From: Aquipuribacter sp. SD81
GTDB lineage: Bacteria; Actinomycetota; Actinomycetes; Actinomycetales; JBBAYJ01
Length of the DNA stretch: 64,000 nucleotides
Assembly: GCF_037153975.1 (NCBI RefSeq)
Contig: NZ_JBBAYJ010000001.1
Span: 124,001 to 188,000, forward strand
Reading direction: 5' to 3'
In this document: piece after piece, positions 51,329 to 62,408 of the stretch
Numbering within the stretch: the first letter of the stretch is position 1
Layout of the letters: the number at the start of each line of letters is the position of its first letter
Notes under the pieces: model-generated
Seen by the model: only the letters and a program-made list of their open reading frames with translations
Database searches by the model: none
Told to the model about the DNA's origin: nothing
Program-made: the position numbers and the translations under genes

Positions 51329-51399
51329 GCGTCCGCCTACGCCCCACGGGGGCACGGGTGAGCCCCGGACGGACGGACGGGACGGCCCGCGGCGGCTGA

Positions 51400-52506
<1,107 letters not shown>

Positions 52507-52524
52507 GGCGCACGGCACCCCAGC

Positions 52525-53127
52525 GTGACGACCTCCTGGGACGACGCCGTCCTCGACCCCGACACCCCCGCCGGCGCGGACGGGGTCACCCTCGGCCTCG
52601 CGGTCGCCGTCCCGGAGCCGTGGGCCGGTGAGCTCGTCGAGCGGCGGGCGGCCACGGGCGACCCCGTCGCGCGGTCCGTGCCGCCGCACGTCACCCTCGT
52701 GCCGCCGCTCGTCGTCGCGCCCGGTCAGGTCGAGGCTGTCGCCGCGCACGTGCGCGAGCGCGCCGCCGGCTGCGAGCCGTTCGTCCTCCACCTCGCCGGT
52801 GCCGGCACCTTCCGGCCCGTCAGCCAGGTGTCCTTCGTGCGCGTGGCCGCCGGCGCGACCGAGTGCGACGCGCTGCAGTCGCGCCTGCGCTGCGGCCCGC
52901 TCGCGCGGGAGCTGCGCTTCCCGTACCACCCGCACGTGACGGTCGGGCACGACGTGCCGGACGCCGCCCTCGACCGGGCCGAGCGCGACCTGGCCGGGTT
53001 CGAGGCCCGTTTCACGGTCGAGCACGTGTCGCTGTTCCGGTGCGACGCCGACGGCGTGTGGCGGGTCGTGTCGCTGGCGCCCCTGGCCGCGGACGGCGGT
53101 GCCGGCGCGGCCTGTCGAGGTGCCTGA
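52525..53127 (+). CDS. 2'-5' RNA ligase family (2H phosphoesterase) protein
   Basis: The protein has 200 residues with two HxT motifs spaced as in the 2H superfamily, PPHVTLVPPL near residue 54 and YHPHVTVGHD near residue 136. Such enzymes act on 2',3'-cyclic phosphates or related ends. It starts with GTG and is probably co-transcribed with trpS. The in vivo substrate is unknown. Confidence 0.88.
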   Translation: MTTSWDDAVLDPDTPAGADGVTLGLAVAVPEPWAGELVERRAATGDPVARSVPPHVTLVPPLVVAPGQVEAVAAHVRERAAGCEPFVLHLAGAGTFRPVSQVSFVRVAAGATECDALQSRLRCGPLARELRFPYHPHVTVGHDVPDAALDRAERDLAGFEARFTVEHVSLFRCDADGVWRVVSLAPLAADGGAGAACRGA

Positions 53128-53155
53128 CCTGCGGGGTCGTGGTGGAGTGGATCAC

Positions 53156-54307
53156 GTGAGCGTCGTCGACACCGCCAAGGGGGCCGTGGGCGCCGCCATG
53201 CGCTCGCGCCCGTGGCGCACGAACGAGCGCTTCGGCCAGTCCCGCGGGGCGCTGCTGTCGGCGGGAATCGCCTTCTTCGGCGTCTTCGCCATCTTCCCGC
53301 TGCTCGTGCTCGGGGTGGCGGTCCTCGGACTCGTCGCCGGCGGCAACGAGGCGGTGCAGGACCGGACGATCGACATCGTCTCCGACGCGGTGCCCGGTCT
53401 CATCGCCCCGGACGAGGCCGGGGCGTCGGACGCCGGTACCGACGACGGTGGCGTCACGGAGGACCTGGGGCCGCAGGGCGGCATCGTGTCCGAGAGCGAC
53501 CTGCGCGAGGCGGCCAGCAACCGCTTCGCGCTCGGTCTGTCCGCCGTCATCGGTGCCGTCACCCTGCTGTTCACCGGCCTGGGGTGGATCGCCGCGCTGC
53601 GCGAAGGCATCCGGGGCATGTTCCGTCTGCCGGTCATGGCGCTGGACCCGGTGCGCGTCAAGCTGTTCGACCTCGCCGTGCTCGTGAGCCTCGGCCTGCT
53701 GCTCGTGGTCTCGGCCGTCGCCGACCTCGTCTCCACCTCGGTGGGGCGGCAGCTGCTGCGCCTCGTCGGCCTCGAGGGCAGCACCGCGGGGACCGTCGCG
53801 CTCGCGGTGGTCGTCGCGCTGCTGACCCTCGCGCTGAACACCGTGCTGTACGCCGTCCTGTTCAAGGTGCTCGCCAACAGCGGCGAGCCGCTCCGGCGGG
53901 TGCTCGGCGGGGCGCTCATCGCGGCGGTGGGCACCGTGCTGCTGCGCCAGCTCGTCGGGCAGGTCCTCGGCAACGTCGGGGGCGGGTTCGGCTTCCTCAC
54001 GCCGTTCGTCGGCATCCTCGCGCTGTTCGTGTGGCTCAACCTGACCGCCCGCGTCATGCTCCTCGGCGCCTCGTGGGTCGCGGTCGGGCCGACCTCGGAG
54101 CTCCGTCCGGTCGTCGAGCCGGGTGAGCCGGTCGTGGACGACGCGGGGCCCACGCCCTTGCCCCCCGCGCTGCCCGTGCGCTGGACCGACCGAGCCGTGC
54201 TCGGCGCGGGCGTCGTGCTCGGTGCAAGCGCGGTCGCACTCGTCCAGGCGACGGGCGCCGCCGTGCGGGCCGTCGTCGGCGGCGTGGCGCGGGCCCGCGA
54301 CGACTGA
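53156..54307 (+). CDS. YihY/BrkB family membrane protein
   Basis: The protein has 383 residues and about six membrane helices. Family blocks are FGQSRGALLSAGIAFFGVFAIFPLLVLGVAVLG at the N-terminus, TGLGWIAALREGIRGMFRLP, and GFGFLTPFVGILALFVWLNLTARVMLLGASWVAV. An acidic loop (about residues 80-120) is longer than in E. coli YihY. The C-terminus carries a further helix (VLGAGVVLGASAVALVQA). The former RNase BN assignment of this family is not supported, and the function is unknown. GTG start with GGAG upstream. Confidence 0.88.
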   Translation: MSVVDTAKGAVGAAMRSRPWRTNERFGQSRGALLSAGIAFFGVFAIFPLLVLGVAVLGLVAGGNEAVQDRTIDIVSDAVPGLIAPDEAGASDAGTDDGGVTEDLGPQGGIVSESDLREAASNRFALGLSAVIGAVTLLFTGLGWIAALREGIRGMFRLPVMALDPVRVKLFDLAVLVSLGLLLVVSAVADLVSTSVGRQLLRLVGLEGSTAGTVALAVVVALLTLALNTVLYAVLFKVLANSGEPLRRVLGGALIAAVGTVLLRQLVGQVLGNVGGGFGFLTPFVGILALFVWLNLTARVMLLGASWVAVGPTSELRPVVEPGEPVVDDAGPTPLPPALPVRWTDRAVLGAGVVLGASAVALVQATGAAVRAVVGGVARARDD

Positions 54308-54370
54308 CTGCCGTCGACCGGAGGCCGCGCCCACGGGGCCGCCCGTCACCCGGCCGACGGTCCCGGCCCG

Positions 54371-55816
54371 TCAGCCGGTGTCGCCGCGGCGGTGCGGGTG
54401 CCGTCGGCGCTGGCCGGTGCGGCGGGCCACGCCCACCGACGGGCCGACGAACCGGCCCGGCAGGCTCCGGCCGTACGGCCGCGGCCGCACGGTGCGGTCC
54501 CGCAGCGCGACCAGCGTGTGCGCCGAGCGGTCCCACAGCCGTCGCAGCCGGCGCAGGCGGGTCGCGGCGAGGTCGCCGAGCACGATGCCGGACGCGAGGG
54601 CGAACACCGTCCCCACGGCGGCGGTGAGCGTGACGATGCCGAGCGTGGTCTCGCCCTGCGACACCCGGAACATGCCGCGGTACAGCGCGAGCCCGGGCAG
54701 CAGCGGCACGAACCCGGCGACGGCGAGCACGAGGCTCGGCACGTTGAGCCGGCCCGCGACCACGACGGCGACCGTCCCGACGACCACCGCGGTCAGGGCG
54801 GTGTCGAACACCGCGGGTGTGCCGGTGAGCGCCAGCAGCCACGCGGTCGCGGTCGACAGGCCGCCGATGACGGCGGCCGGGGCGAGCAGCGGGCGCGGCG
54901 CGTAGACGCTCACGAGGAACAGGGCGCTGGCGAGGGCACCGCCGAGCAGCTGCTGGAGCACCGGGGCGGCGGGGAGCTCGTCGTCGACGCCGGTCAGCGG
55001 GAGCCCGAAGGCGCTCGACACCGCGAGCGCCGCCCCCACGCCCGAGGCGATGCCGGCGAGCACGACGAACACCTCGACGAAGCGGCCGGCGGCCGTCACC
55101 ACGTAGCCGGCGAGCGCGTCCTGCACCGCGGACAGCAGCGCGACCGACGGCAGCAGCGCGACGATCCCGCCGGACACGACGAGCCCTGGGCGCAGCGGCA
55201 GCCCGAGCGCCGCGGCGACCAGCGCGACGGCGGTGACGCCGGCCGCGGCCGCCGCCGTGGCGAAGAAGGGCGGCAGCCCGCGACCGCGGGCCGCGCGGTC
55301 GACGACGAGCACGCCGTACGTCGACACCGTCGCGAGCAGCACGCCGAGCCAGCCGCCGCCCAGCAGCACGACGACCGCCCCCGCGAGCCCGGCGAGCCCG
55401 GCCTCCGCCGTACGGCGGCCGTACGGGTAGTCGAGGGACCGGACCACGTCGAGGCGACCGGCCGCGGCCGCGGGGGAGACGGTGCCGAGGGCGAGGTCGC
55501 CGAGCACCCGGTGCACCCGCACGAGCCGCGTGTAGTCCAGGGAGCGCTGCACGACCGTGCGCGAGCGGATGGTCGGGTCGGCGTCGGGGCCCGGCACCCA
55601 CGAGATCGTGAGCGAGGTGAAGGTGACGTCGATCTCGACGTGGTGCAGACCCGAGGCGAGCGCCGTCGCCTCCATGGTGGCAGCGGCGTCCGCCGAGCCC
55701 GCGCCGGCGGCGAGCACCTCCTCGCCGGCGGTGAGCGCCGTGGCGAGGACGCGGTTGACGAACGCCTTGTCCGGCCACGGCCCGGACCAGCCGGCGTCGG
55801 GTGTCTGCTCGATCAC
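54371..55816 (-). CDS. ThrE-like threonine/serine exporter
   Basis: The protein has 481 residues. The N-terminal DUF1212 domain (about 20-190) contains LATALTAGEEVLAAGAGSADAAATMEATALASGLHHVEIDVTFTSLTISW, and the C-terminal DUF3815-like half has the remaining helices, about ten in all (for example VVSGGIVALLPSVALLSAVQDALAGYVVTAAGRFVEVF and SLVLAVAGFVPLLPGLALYRGMF). A basic tail follows. This is the single-polypeptide layout of C. glutamicum ThrE. Its GTG start overlaps the stop of the carboxypeptidase gene. Confidence 0.88.
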   Translation of the reverse strand: MIEQTPDAGWSGPWPDKAFVNRVLATALTAGEEVLAAGAGSADAAATMEATALASGLHHVEIDVTFTSLTISWVPGPDADPTIRSRTVVQRSLDYTRLVRVHRVLGDLALGTVSPAAAAGRLDVVRSLDYPYGRRTAEAGLAGLAGAVVVLLGGGWLGVLLATVSTYGVLVVDRAARGRGLPPFFATAAAAAGVTAVALVAAALGLPLRPGLVVSGGIVALLPSVALLSAVQDALAGYVVTAAGRFVEVFVVLAGIASGVGAALAVSSAFGLPLTGVDDELPAAPVLQQLLGGALASALFLVSVYAPRPLLAPAAVIGGLSTATAWLLALTGTPAVFDTALTAVVVGTVAVVVAGRLNVPSLVLAVAGFVPLLPGLALYRGMFRVSQGETTLGIVTLTAAVGTVFALASGIVLGDLAATRLRRLRRLWDRSAHTLVALRDRTVRPRPYGRSLPGRFVGPSVGVARRTGQRRRHPHRRGDTG

Positions 55817-57231
55817 GGGCGCCCCGTCCTCCGCCGCCGGTGCCGCGCGAGCAGCCCCGCCGCCGCAGCGGCGAGCGCGAGCAGGCCCGCTCCCACGAGC
55901 CACGGGCCGGCGTCGCTCCCGGTCGCGGCGGCGTCCGTGCCGAGCGTCTCCGGCGCCGCGGCGGCGTCGTGGGTCGGTTCCGCCGCGGGCCCGCCGTCGT
56001 CGCGCTGCGCGCGCGAGGCCGCCGACTGCTCCGGGCGCGGCGGCGGGGCGGACGGACCGGCCGAGCCGACGGGGGACGGGGCGGGGGACGTGGCGGGGGA
56101 CGTGGCGGGGGACGTGGCGGGGGACGTGGCAGGCGTCGCCGTCGACCCGGCCGGTGAGGGTGTCGCCGGGGCCGGCTCGGGCGCCGGCGGTGCGTCCGCG
56201 AGCACGCCGACGGGCGCGGCGGCGGCGCCGGGACCGTACGCCCAGGTGAGGAGGTCCCGCGCGTGGTGCCACGGCCGGCCCTGGGAGCGCAGCACGGTCG
56301 CGACGAGCCGCCGTCCGTCCCGCTCGGCCGTGCCGACGTACGCGCCGCCGGCCGCGCGGGTGAAGCCCGACTTGAGCCCTGTCGCCCCGTCGAAGTTGCG
56401 GACGAGCCGCCCGCTGGTGGCTATCTCGTAGCGGGGACGGTCGGGGTCGTCCGTCGTGCCGCGGCCGGGGAACGAGTACCGCGTCGTGGCGGCGAGCCGC
56501 GCCGAGCGCGGCTCCGCCAGCGCGGCCCGGCCGAGGACGGCGAGGTCGTGGACCGTGCTCACCTGGCCGGGTGCGTCGAGACCGTGCGGGGTGCGCGGCC
56601 GGGTGCTCACCGCGCCGAGGGCGACCGCGGTCTCGCGCATGCGGGTGACGGCGACCTCCTCGCCGCCCGCGATCTCCGCGAAGGCGATCGCGGCGTCGTT
56701 GCCGCTGTCGAGCCACAGGCCGTGCAGGAGGTCCTCGACCGTGTAGTAGTAGCCGGGCACGAGGCCGACGCGGCTGCCCTCGACCTGCGCGGTGGCGTGG
56801 CTGGCCTGGTAGCGCATGTCGCCGGGCAGGTCGGGGGTGAGCGCGACCGCGGTCAGCACCTTGAGCGTGCTCGCGGGGGCGAGCGGCACGTGCGCGTTGC
56901 ACGCGGCGAGCACCTCGCCGGTGTCGAGGTCGGCGACGAGCCACGCCGTGGCGGGCAGGCGCGGGGGAGGCGGGACCGCTGGGTCGACGAGCAGCCCCGG
57001 GCGGTCGAGCCCGTCACCGGCGACGGCCGGGTCGACCGGCGGCAGCGGTCCGGCGGAGACGTACGCGGGGTCGTCGACGGGCGTGCTGAGGTCGACGAGC
57101 CCGGCCTCGCACGCCGGCACCTCGCGCGGCGGTGGGGACGCGGTCGCCGCCGCCGGGCCCGCCCCCGCCACGGCGAGCAGCACGGCGACGGCAGGCAGGA
57201 CGAGCCGGGCCCGCCGGCGGTGCGACCTCAC
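55813..57231 (-). CDS. D-alanyl-D-alanine carboxypeptidase (S11 family)
   Basis: The protein has 472 residues and trims peptidoglycan stem peptides. It has a signal peptide (VLPAVAVLLAVAGAGPAAATA), the three penicillin-binding motifs SxxK (APASTLKVLTAV), SxN (WLDSGNDAAIA) and KTG-equivalent (TGLKSGFTRAAGG), a long Pro/Ala/Ser/Thr linker with four perfect repeats of a 12-bp unit, and a C-terminal membrane helix (WLVGAGLLALAAAAAGLLA) with an RHRRRR anchor. It starts 4 nt after the sdhB stop and overlaps thrE, so it belongs to the sdh transcript. Confidence 0.92.
   Translation of the reverse strand: MRSHRRRARLVLPAVAVLLAVAGAGPAAATASPPPREVPACEAGLVDLSTPVDDPAYVSAGPLPPVDPAVAGDGLDRPGLLVDPAVPPPPRLPATAWLVADLDTGEVLAACNAHVPLAPASTLKVLTAVALTPDLPGDMRYQASHATAQVEGSRVGLVPGYYYTVEDLLHGLWLDSGNDAAIAFAEIAGGEEVAVTRMRETAVALGAVSTRPRTPHGLDAPGQVSTVHDLAVLGRAALAEPRSARLAATTRYSFPGRGTTDDPDRPRYEIATSGRLVRNFDGATGLKSGFTRAAGGAYVGTAERDGRRLVATVLRSQGRPWHHARDLLTWAYGPGAAAAPVGVLADAPPAPEPAPATPSPAGSTATPATSPATSPATSPATSPAPSPVGSAGPSAPPPRPEQSAASRAQRDDGGPAAEPTHDAAAAPETLGTDAAATGSDAGPWLVGAGLLALAAAAAGLLARHRRRRTGRP
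56071..56130. repeat. 12-bp tandem repeat in the carboxypeptidase linker
   Basis: GGGGGACGTGGC is repeated exactly four times at 56083-56130, preceded by a degenerate copy (GGGGGACGGGGC, 56071-56082). On the coding strand it encodes the four-residue unit SPAT/ATSP. Because the unit is 12 bp, slippage would change linker length without a frameshift. Confidence 0.9.
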
Positions 57232-57235
57232 GACC

Positions 57236-58041
57236 TCAGACGCTGCGGGAGATGAGCGCCCGCTTGACCTCCTGGATCGCCTTGGTCACCTCGATGCCCC
57301 GAGGGCAGGCCTCGGTGCAGTTGAAGGTCGTGCGGCAGCGCCACACGCCCTCCTTCGTGTTGAGGATCTCCAGGCGCAGGTCCGAGCCCGCGTCGCGGCT
57401 GTCGAAGATGAAGCGGTGGGCGTTGACGATCGACGCCGGGCCGAAGTACTGCCCGTCGGTCCAGAACACCGGGCAGCTCGTCGTGCACGCCGCGCACAGG
57501 ATGCACTTGGTCGTGTCGTCGTAGCGCTCCCGGTCGGCCTGCGACTGCACGCGCTCCCGGGTCGGCTCGGCGCCCTTGGTGATGAGGAACGGCATGACCT
57601 CGCGGTACGCGGCGAAGAACGGCTCCATGTCGACGACGAGGTCCTTCTCCACCGGCAGGCCCTTGATGGGCTCGACGAGGATCGGCTTGTCGGGGTTGAG
57701 GTCCTTGAGCAGCGTCTTGCACGCGAGCCGGTTGCGGCCGTTGATGCGCATCGCGTCGGAGCCGCAGATGCCGTGGGCGCACGAGCGGCGGAACGTCAGG
57801 GAGCCGTCGGTGTCCCACTTGACCCGGTGGAGCGCGTCGAGGACGCGGTCGGTGCCGTAGGCGGTGACCGTGTACTCCTCCCAGTGCGGCTCGCTGTCGC
57901 GCTCGGGGTCGTAGCGCCGGATCCGGAGCGTGACGTCGAAGCTGGGGACGGCCTCCGAGCCGGCCTCCTCCTCGCGCACGTCGGTCTCGCTGCCCGACAT
58001 CTCCCCCCAGGTGTCGCGGGAGGTGGTCTCGGTCGTCGTCA

Positions 58042-58042
<1 letters not shown>
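57236..58042 (-). CDS. sdhB: Succinate dehydrogenase, iron-sulfur subunit
   Basis: The protein has 268 residues. The [2Fe-2S] cluster ligands are in RRSCAHGICGSDAMRINGRNRLAC, the [4Fe-4S] ligands in CILCAACTTSCPV, and the [3Fe-4S] ligands in FNCTEACPRGIEVTK. An N-terminal polar extension of about 30 residues precedes the ferredoxin fold. The ATG overlaps the sdhA stop by one base. It transfers electrons from SdhA FAD to the quinone site. Confidence 0.97.
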
Positions 58043-59817
<1,775 letters not shown>

Positions 59818-59879
59818 GGCGGGTCCTCCTCGCGGGGGTCGGTCAGGGTCGGTCGTGGCCCGTCAGGGCCGGACGCCGG

Positions 59880-60326
59880 TCACTGGCAGACCGACAGGGT
59901 CGACGCGGGGTCGATGCAGGGGTCGAAGGTGGTGATGGTGAGCGTGCCGACGAGCAGGGTGACGGCGACGCCGACGTACAGGGCACCGAGCAGCCACAGC
60001 CGGGTGCGCTGGCGCTCGGAGTAGTCGTTGATGATCGTCCGGATGCCGTTGCCGCCGTGCAGCAGCGCGAGCCACAGCATGAGCATGTCCCAGACCTGCC
60101 AGAAGGGGCTCGCCCACTTGCCGGCGACGAAGGCGAAGTCGATCTGGCTGATGCCGTCGCCCGTCATGAGGTTGACGAACAGGTGCCCGAACACGAGCAC
60201 GACGAGGACGACACCGGACAGGCGCATGAACAGCCAGCCCCACAGCTCGCCGTTGCCCGTGCGGGTGCGGCGGCTGCGAGGGGCCTCGAGGGCGGGCGCG
60301 GAGCCCTGGGCGAGAGCCACGGTCAC
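59880..60326 (-). CDS. sdhD: Succinate dehydrogenase, hydrophobic anchor subunit D
   Basis: The protein has 148 residues and three membrane helices (about 29-53, 70-93, 110-133). Candidate haem/quinone ligands are the His residues in VVLVVLVFGHLFVNLMTGDG and LALLHGGNGIRTIINDY. The GTG start overlaps the sdhC stop by 4 nt. sdhA follows 62 bp later, the only sizeable gap in the operon. Confidence 0.92.
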   Translation of the reverse strand: MTVALAQGSAPALEAPRSRRTRTGNGELWGWLFMRLSGVVLVVLVFGHLFVNLMTGDGISQIDFAFVAGKWASPFWQVWDMLMLWLALLHGGNGIRTIINDYSERQRTRLWLLGALYVGVAVTLLVGTLTITTFDPCIDPASTLSVCQ

Positions 60327-60766
60327 TCCCCTCCGAAGACGAAGCCGAGGTGCCGCACCGTGAAGGGCAGCATGAGCAGGACCCACACGCCGAGCACGCC
60401 GTACAGCAAGTGGCGGTGGTAACGCGTGCCCTGCGACCAGAAGTCGACGAGGACGACGCGCAGGCCGTTGAGGGCGTGGAAGAGGAACGCGGCGACGAGG
60501 CCCACCTCGGCGAGGCCGACGATCGGGTTCTTGTACGTCTCGATCACACGGTCGTACGCCTCCGGCGACACGCGCACCAGCGAGGTGTCGAGGACGTGCA
60601 CGAGCAGGAAGAAGAAGAGGACGACGCCGCTGATGCGGTGCGCGACCCACGACCACATGCCCTCACGGCCGCGGTACAGGGTGCCGGCCGGTCGACGACG
60701 GGCGGTGCCCGGCGTCCCCGGCGCGCTGCCGGTCCCGGTCGCCGGGTCGATGGCGGTGGACGCCAC
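60323..60766 (-). CDS. sdhC: Succinate dehydrogenase, cytochrome b556 subunit
   Basis: The protein has 147 residues. It has GTLYRGREGMWSWVAHRISGVVLFFFLLVHVLDTSLVRVS, typical of SdhC, and FLFHALNGLRVVLVDFW with the likely haem b His. Three membrane helices lie at about 39-58, 80-102 and 116-134. The GTG at 60766 has AAAGGA 7 nt upstream. It is the first gene of the operon. Confidence 0.92.
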   Translation of the reverse strand: MASTAIDPATGTGSAPGTPGTARRRPAGTLYRGREGMWSWVAHRISGVVLFFFLLVHVLDTSLVRVSPEAYDRVIETYKNPIVGLAEVGLVAAFLFHALNGLRVVLVDFWSQGTRYHRHLLYGVLGVWVLLMLPFTVRHLGFVFGGE

Positions 60767-60847
60767 GGTGGGTCCTTTCTCGCGGGGGCTGCTGCCCTCC
60801 GGGGCGCGCACCTGCGCAGGTCGGGCGCGTGCCGGGGAGGTCGTCCC

Positions 60848-60853
60848 AGCATA
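60848..60853 (-). promoter_or_regulatory. -10 box TATGCT for the sdh operon
   Basis: On the minus strand TATGCT lies 81 nt before the sdhC GTG and would give a leader of about 75 nt. It lies about 100 bp from the first hairpin repeat. Confidence 0.4.
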
Positions 60854-60958
60854 CGGTCAGGTGCGCGGAGTGACCGCCCGGCCCCGCGTCGCCTGCGTCA
60901 CAGCGGCACGGTCGTGCCACTCGCCGCCACCCGCCGCCACCCGCCACCGCACGCACCG

Positions 60959-61088
60959 GTTGTGGGACGGCGCGGCGGCCGGTGCGGCGCCTGGGCGTGC
61001 CGGAGGTCCCACAACGGGGAGGGGCCGCCGCGTCGTGGGACGTCGCGGCGGCCGGTCCGGCGGTGAGGCGTGCGGGAGGTCCCACGAC
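60959..61088. repeat. Two tandem 57-bp hairpin elements
   Basis: Element 1 spans 60959-61015 with arms GTTGTGGGAC and GTCCCACAAC. Element 2 spans 61032-61088 with arms GTCGTGGGAC and GTCCCACGAC. Both have 10-bp perfect arms and a 37-nt interior that is itself similar (GCGGCGGCCGG, then GGCGTGC and GGAG before the right arm). The only difference in the arms is a T-A pair replaced by C-G on both sides, that is, a compensatory change. A third lone GTGGGAC lies at 61116-61122. The whole 60767-61155 stretch has no supported gene. Confidence 0.8.
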
Positions 61089-61155
61089 CGGGAGCGGGAG
61101 GGCGGGGGACGGCGGGTGGGACGCGGCGTCGCCGGCGTCGCAGCGGCGCGGACGC

Positions 61156-62337
61156 TCAGCGCTGGAAGAGCTCGGCGCCCGCGACGGCGGACAGGTCGAC
61201 GACCTGGCGGCGCGGGGTCGTCGGGTGCGCGGCGCGCGCCTCGTCGTAGTAGCCGAGCAGCTGGTCGCACACCGCCTCCCACGAGCGGGTGCGGACGGCA
61301 CGGCGCCCGGCCTCGCCCATCCGCTCGCGCAGGGCGGCGTCGCCCGCGAGCACGGCCACCTGACGGCGCAGGCCGCGGTCGTCCTCGCCGGCGTAGCGGT
61401 AGCCGGTGACCCCGTGCTGGACGATGTCGCGCGGGCCGCCGACGTCGGGGGCCACCACCGGCAGCCGTGAGGCCATCGCCTCCTGCAGCGTCTGGCCGAA
61501 GGTCTCCTCCGTGCCGGTGTGGACGAACACGTCCAGCGCGGCGTACGCGTCGGCGAGGTCGTCCCCGTCGAGGTGGCCGAGGAAGGCCGCGGGCAGGCCG
61601 CGCTCCTCGAACAGCCGCTCCAGCGCCGCGCGGCTCGGACCGTCGCCGCCGAGCACGACCCGCACCCCCGGCAGCCCGGCGAGGACCGCGAGGCGCTCGA
61701 CGCGCTTCTCGGGGAACAGCCGGCCGACGTAGCCGACGAGCACCTCGCCGTCCGGGGCCAGGCGCGCGCGCAGCGCCCTGGCCGCCTCGCCCTCACGGCG
61801 CGACGGGCGGAACCGCTCCGTGTCGACGCCCCGGCCCCACAGCCGCACCCGCGGCACGCGGTGCGCGCGCAGGTCGGCCATGGCCGAGCGCGACGGCGCG
61901 AGGGTCATGTCGGCCATCTCGTGCACGCGGCGCAGCCAGCGCCACACCCCGCGGGAGGCGAGGGTGAAGCCGTGCCGGGCGGCGAAGCCCGCCATGTCGG
62001 TCTGGTAGACCGCGACGGTCGGCAGGTCCAGCCGCTCGCACGCCGTCAGCCCGTAGGCGCCGAGCACGAACGGCGCCGCGACGTGGACGACGTCGGGGGC
62101 GAAGTCCTCGAGCACCTGCTGCACGTGCGCGGTGGGCAGCCCGACGGGGAACTGCCGGTAGCTGAACGCCGTGACCTCGCGCACCGGGGCGCCCGCGTAG
62201 GACTCGGGCGCCGGGCCGGGGGCGATGACGAGGGCCTCGTCGCCGCGTCGCTCCAGGTGCTCCAGCACGCGGCAGATGCTGTTGGTCACGCCGTTGACGG
62301 TGGGGAGGAAGCTCTCCGCCACGACCGCGACCCGCAT
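61156..62337 (-). CDS. mgtA: GDP-mannose-dependent alpha-mannosyltransferase, GT4 (MgtA-like)
   Basis: The protein has 393 residues with two Rossmann-like halves. The N-terminus MRVAVVAESFLPTVNGVTNSICRVLEHLERRG and the donor-binding C-terminal half (VGYVGRLFPEKRVERLAVLAGLPGVRVVLGGDGP, FVHTGTEETFGQTLQEAMASRLPVVAPDVGGPRDIV) match actinobacterial MgtA and PimB-type enzymes that mannosylate glycolipid anchors. I chose the ATG at 62337 over a GTG at 62346 because the TACAGT box ends 7 nt upstream of it. The divergent neighbour manC makes its likely donor precursor. Confidence 0.88.
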   Translation of the reverse strand: MRVAVVAESFLPTVNGVTNSICRVLEHLERRGDEALVIAPGPAPESYAGAPVREVTAFSYRQFPVGLPTAHVQQVLEDFAPDVVHVAAPFVLGAYGLTACERLDLPTVAVYQTDMAGFAARHGFTLASRGVWRWLRRVHEMADMTLAPSRSAMADLRAHRVPRVRLWGRGVDTERFRPSRREGEAARALRARLAPDGEVLVGYVGRLFPEKRVERLAVLAGLPGVRVVLGGDGPSRAALERLFEERGLPAAFLGHLDGDDLADAYAALDVFVHTGTEETFGQTLQEAMASRLPVVAPDVGGPRDIVQHGVTGYRYAGEDDRGLRRQVAVLAGDAALRERMGEAGRRAVRTRSWEAVCDQLLGYYDEARAAHPTTPRRQVVDLSAVAGAELFQR

Positions 62338-62344
62338 GCTCGGC

Positions 62345-62350
62345 ACTGTA
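62345..62350 (-). promoter_or_regulatory. -10 box TACAGT for mgtA
   Basis: On the minus strand TACAGT ends 7 nt before the ATG at 62337, predicting a leaderless mRNA and deciding the start. Confidence 0.5.
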
Positions 62351-62395
62351 GTGCGTGGTCGGCCGCGGGCCCGGGACCCTGGTCGGGGCGTTCGC

Positions 62396-62401
62396 TACGT
62401 T
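62396..62401 (+). promoter_or_regulatory. -10 box TACGTT for manC
   Basis: TACGTT ends 7 nt before the ATG at 62409. It is divergent from the mgtA box 45 bp away. Confidence 0.5.
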
Positions 62402-62408
62402 CCCCTGC

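Noticed and set aside
56071-56130. CRISPR-like short repeats
   Set aside because: The units are contiguous 12-bp copies without spacers and lie inside a coding sequence.
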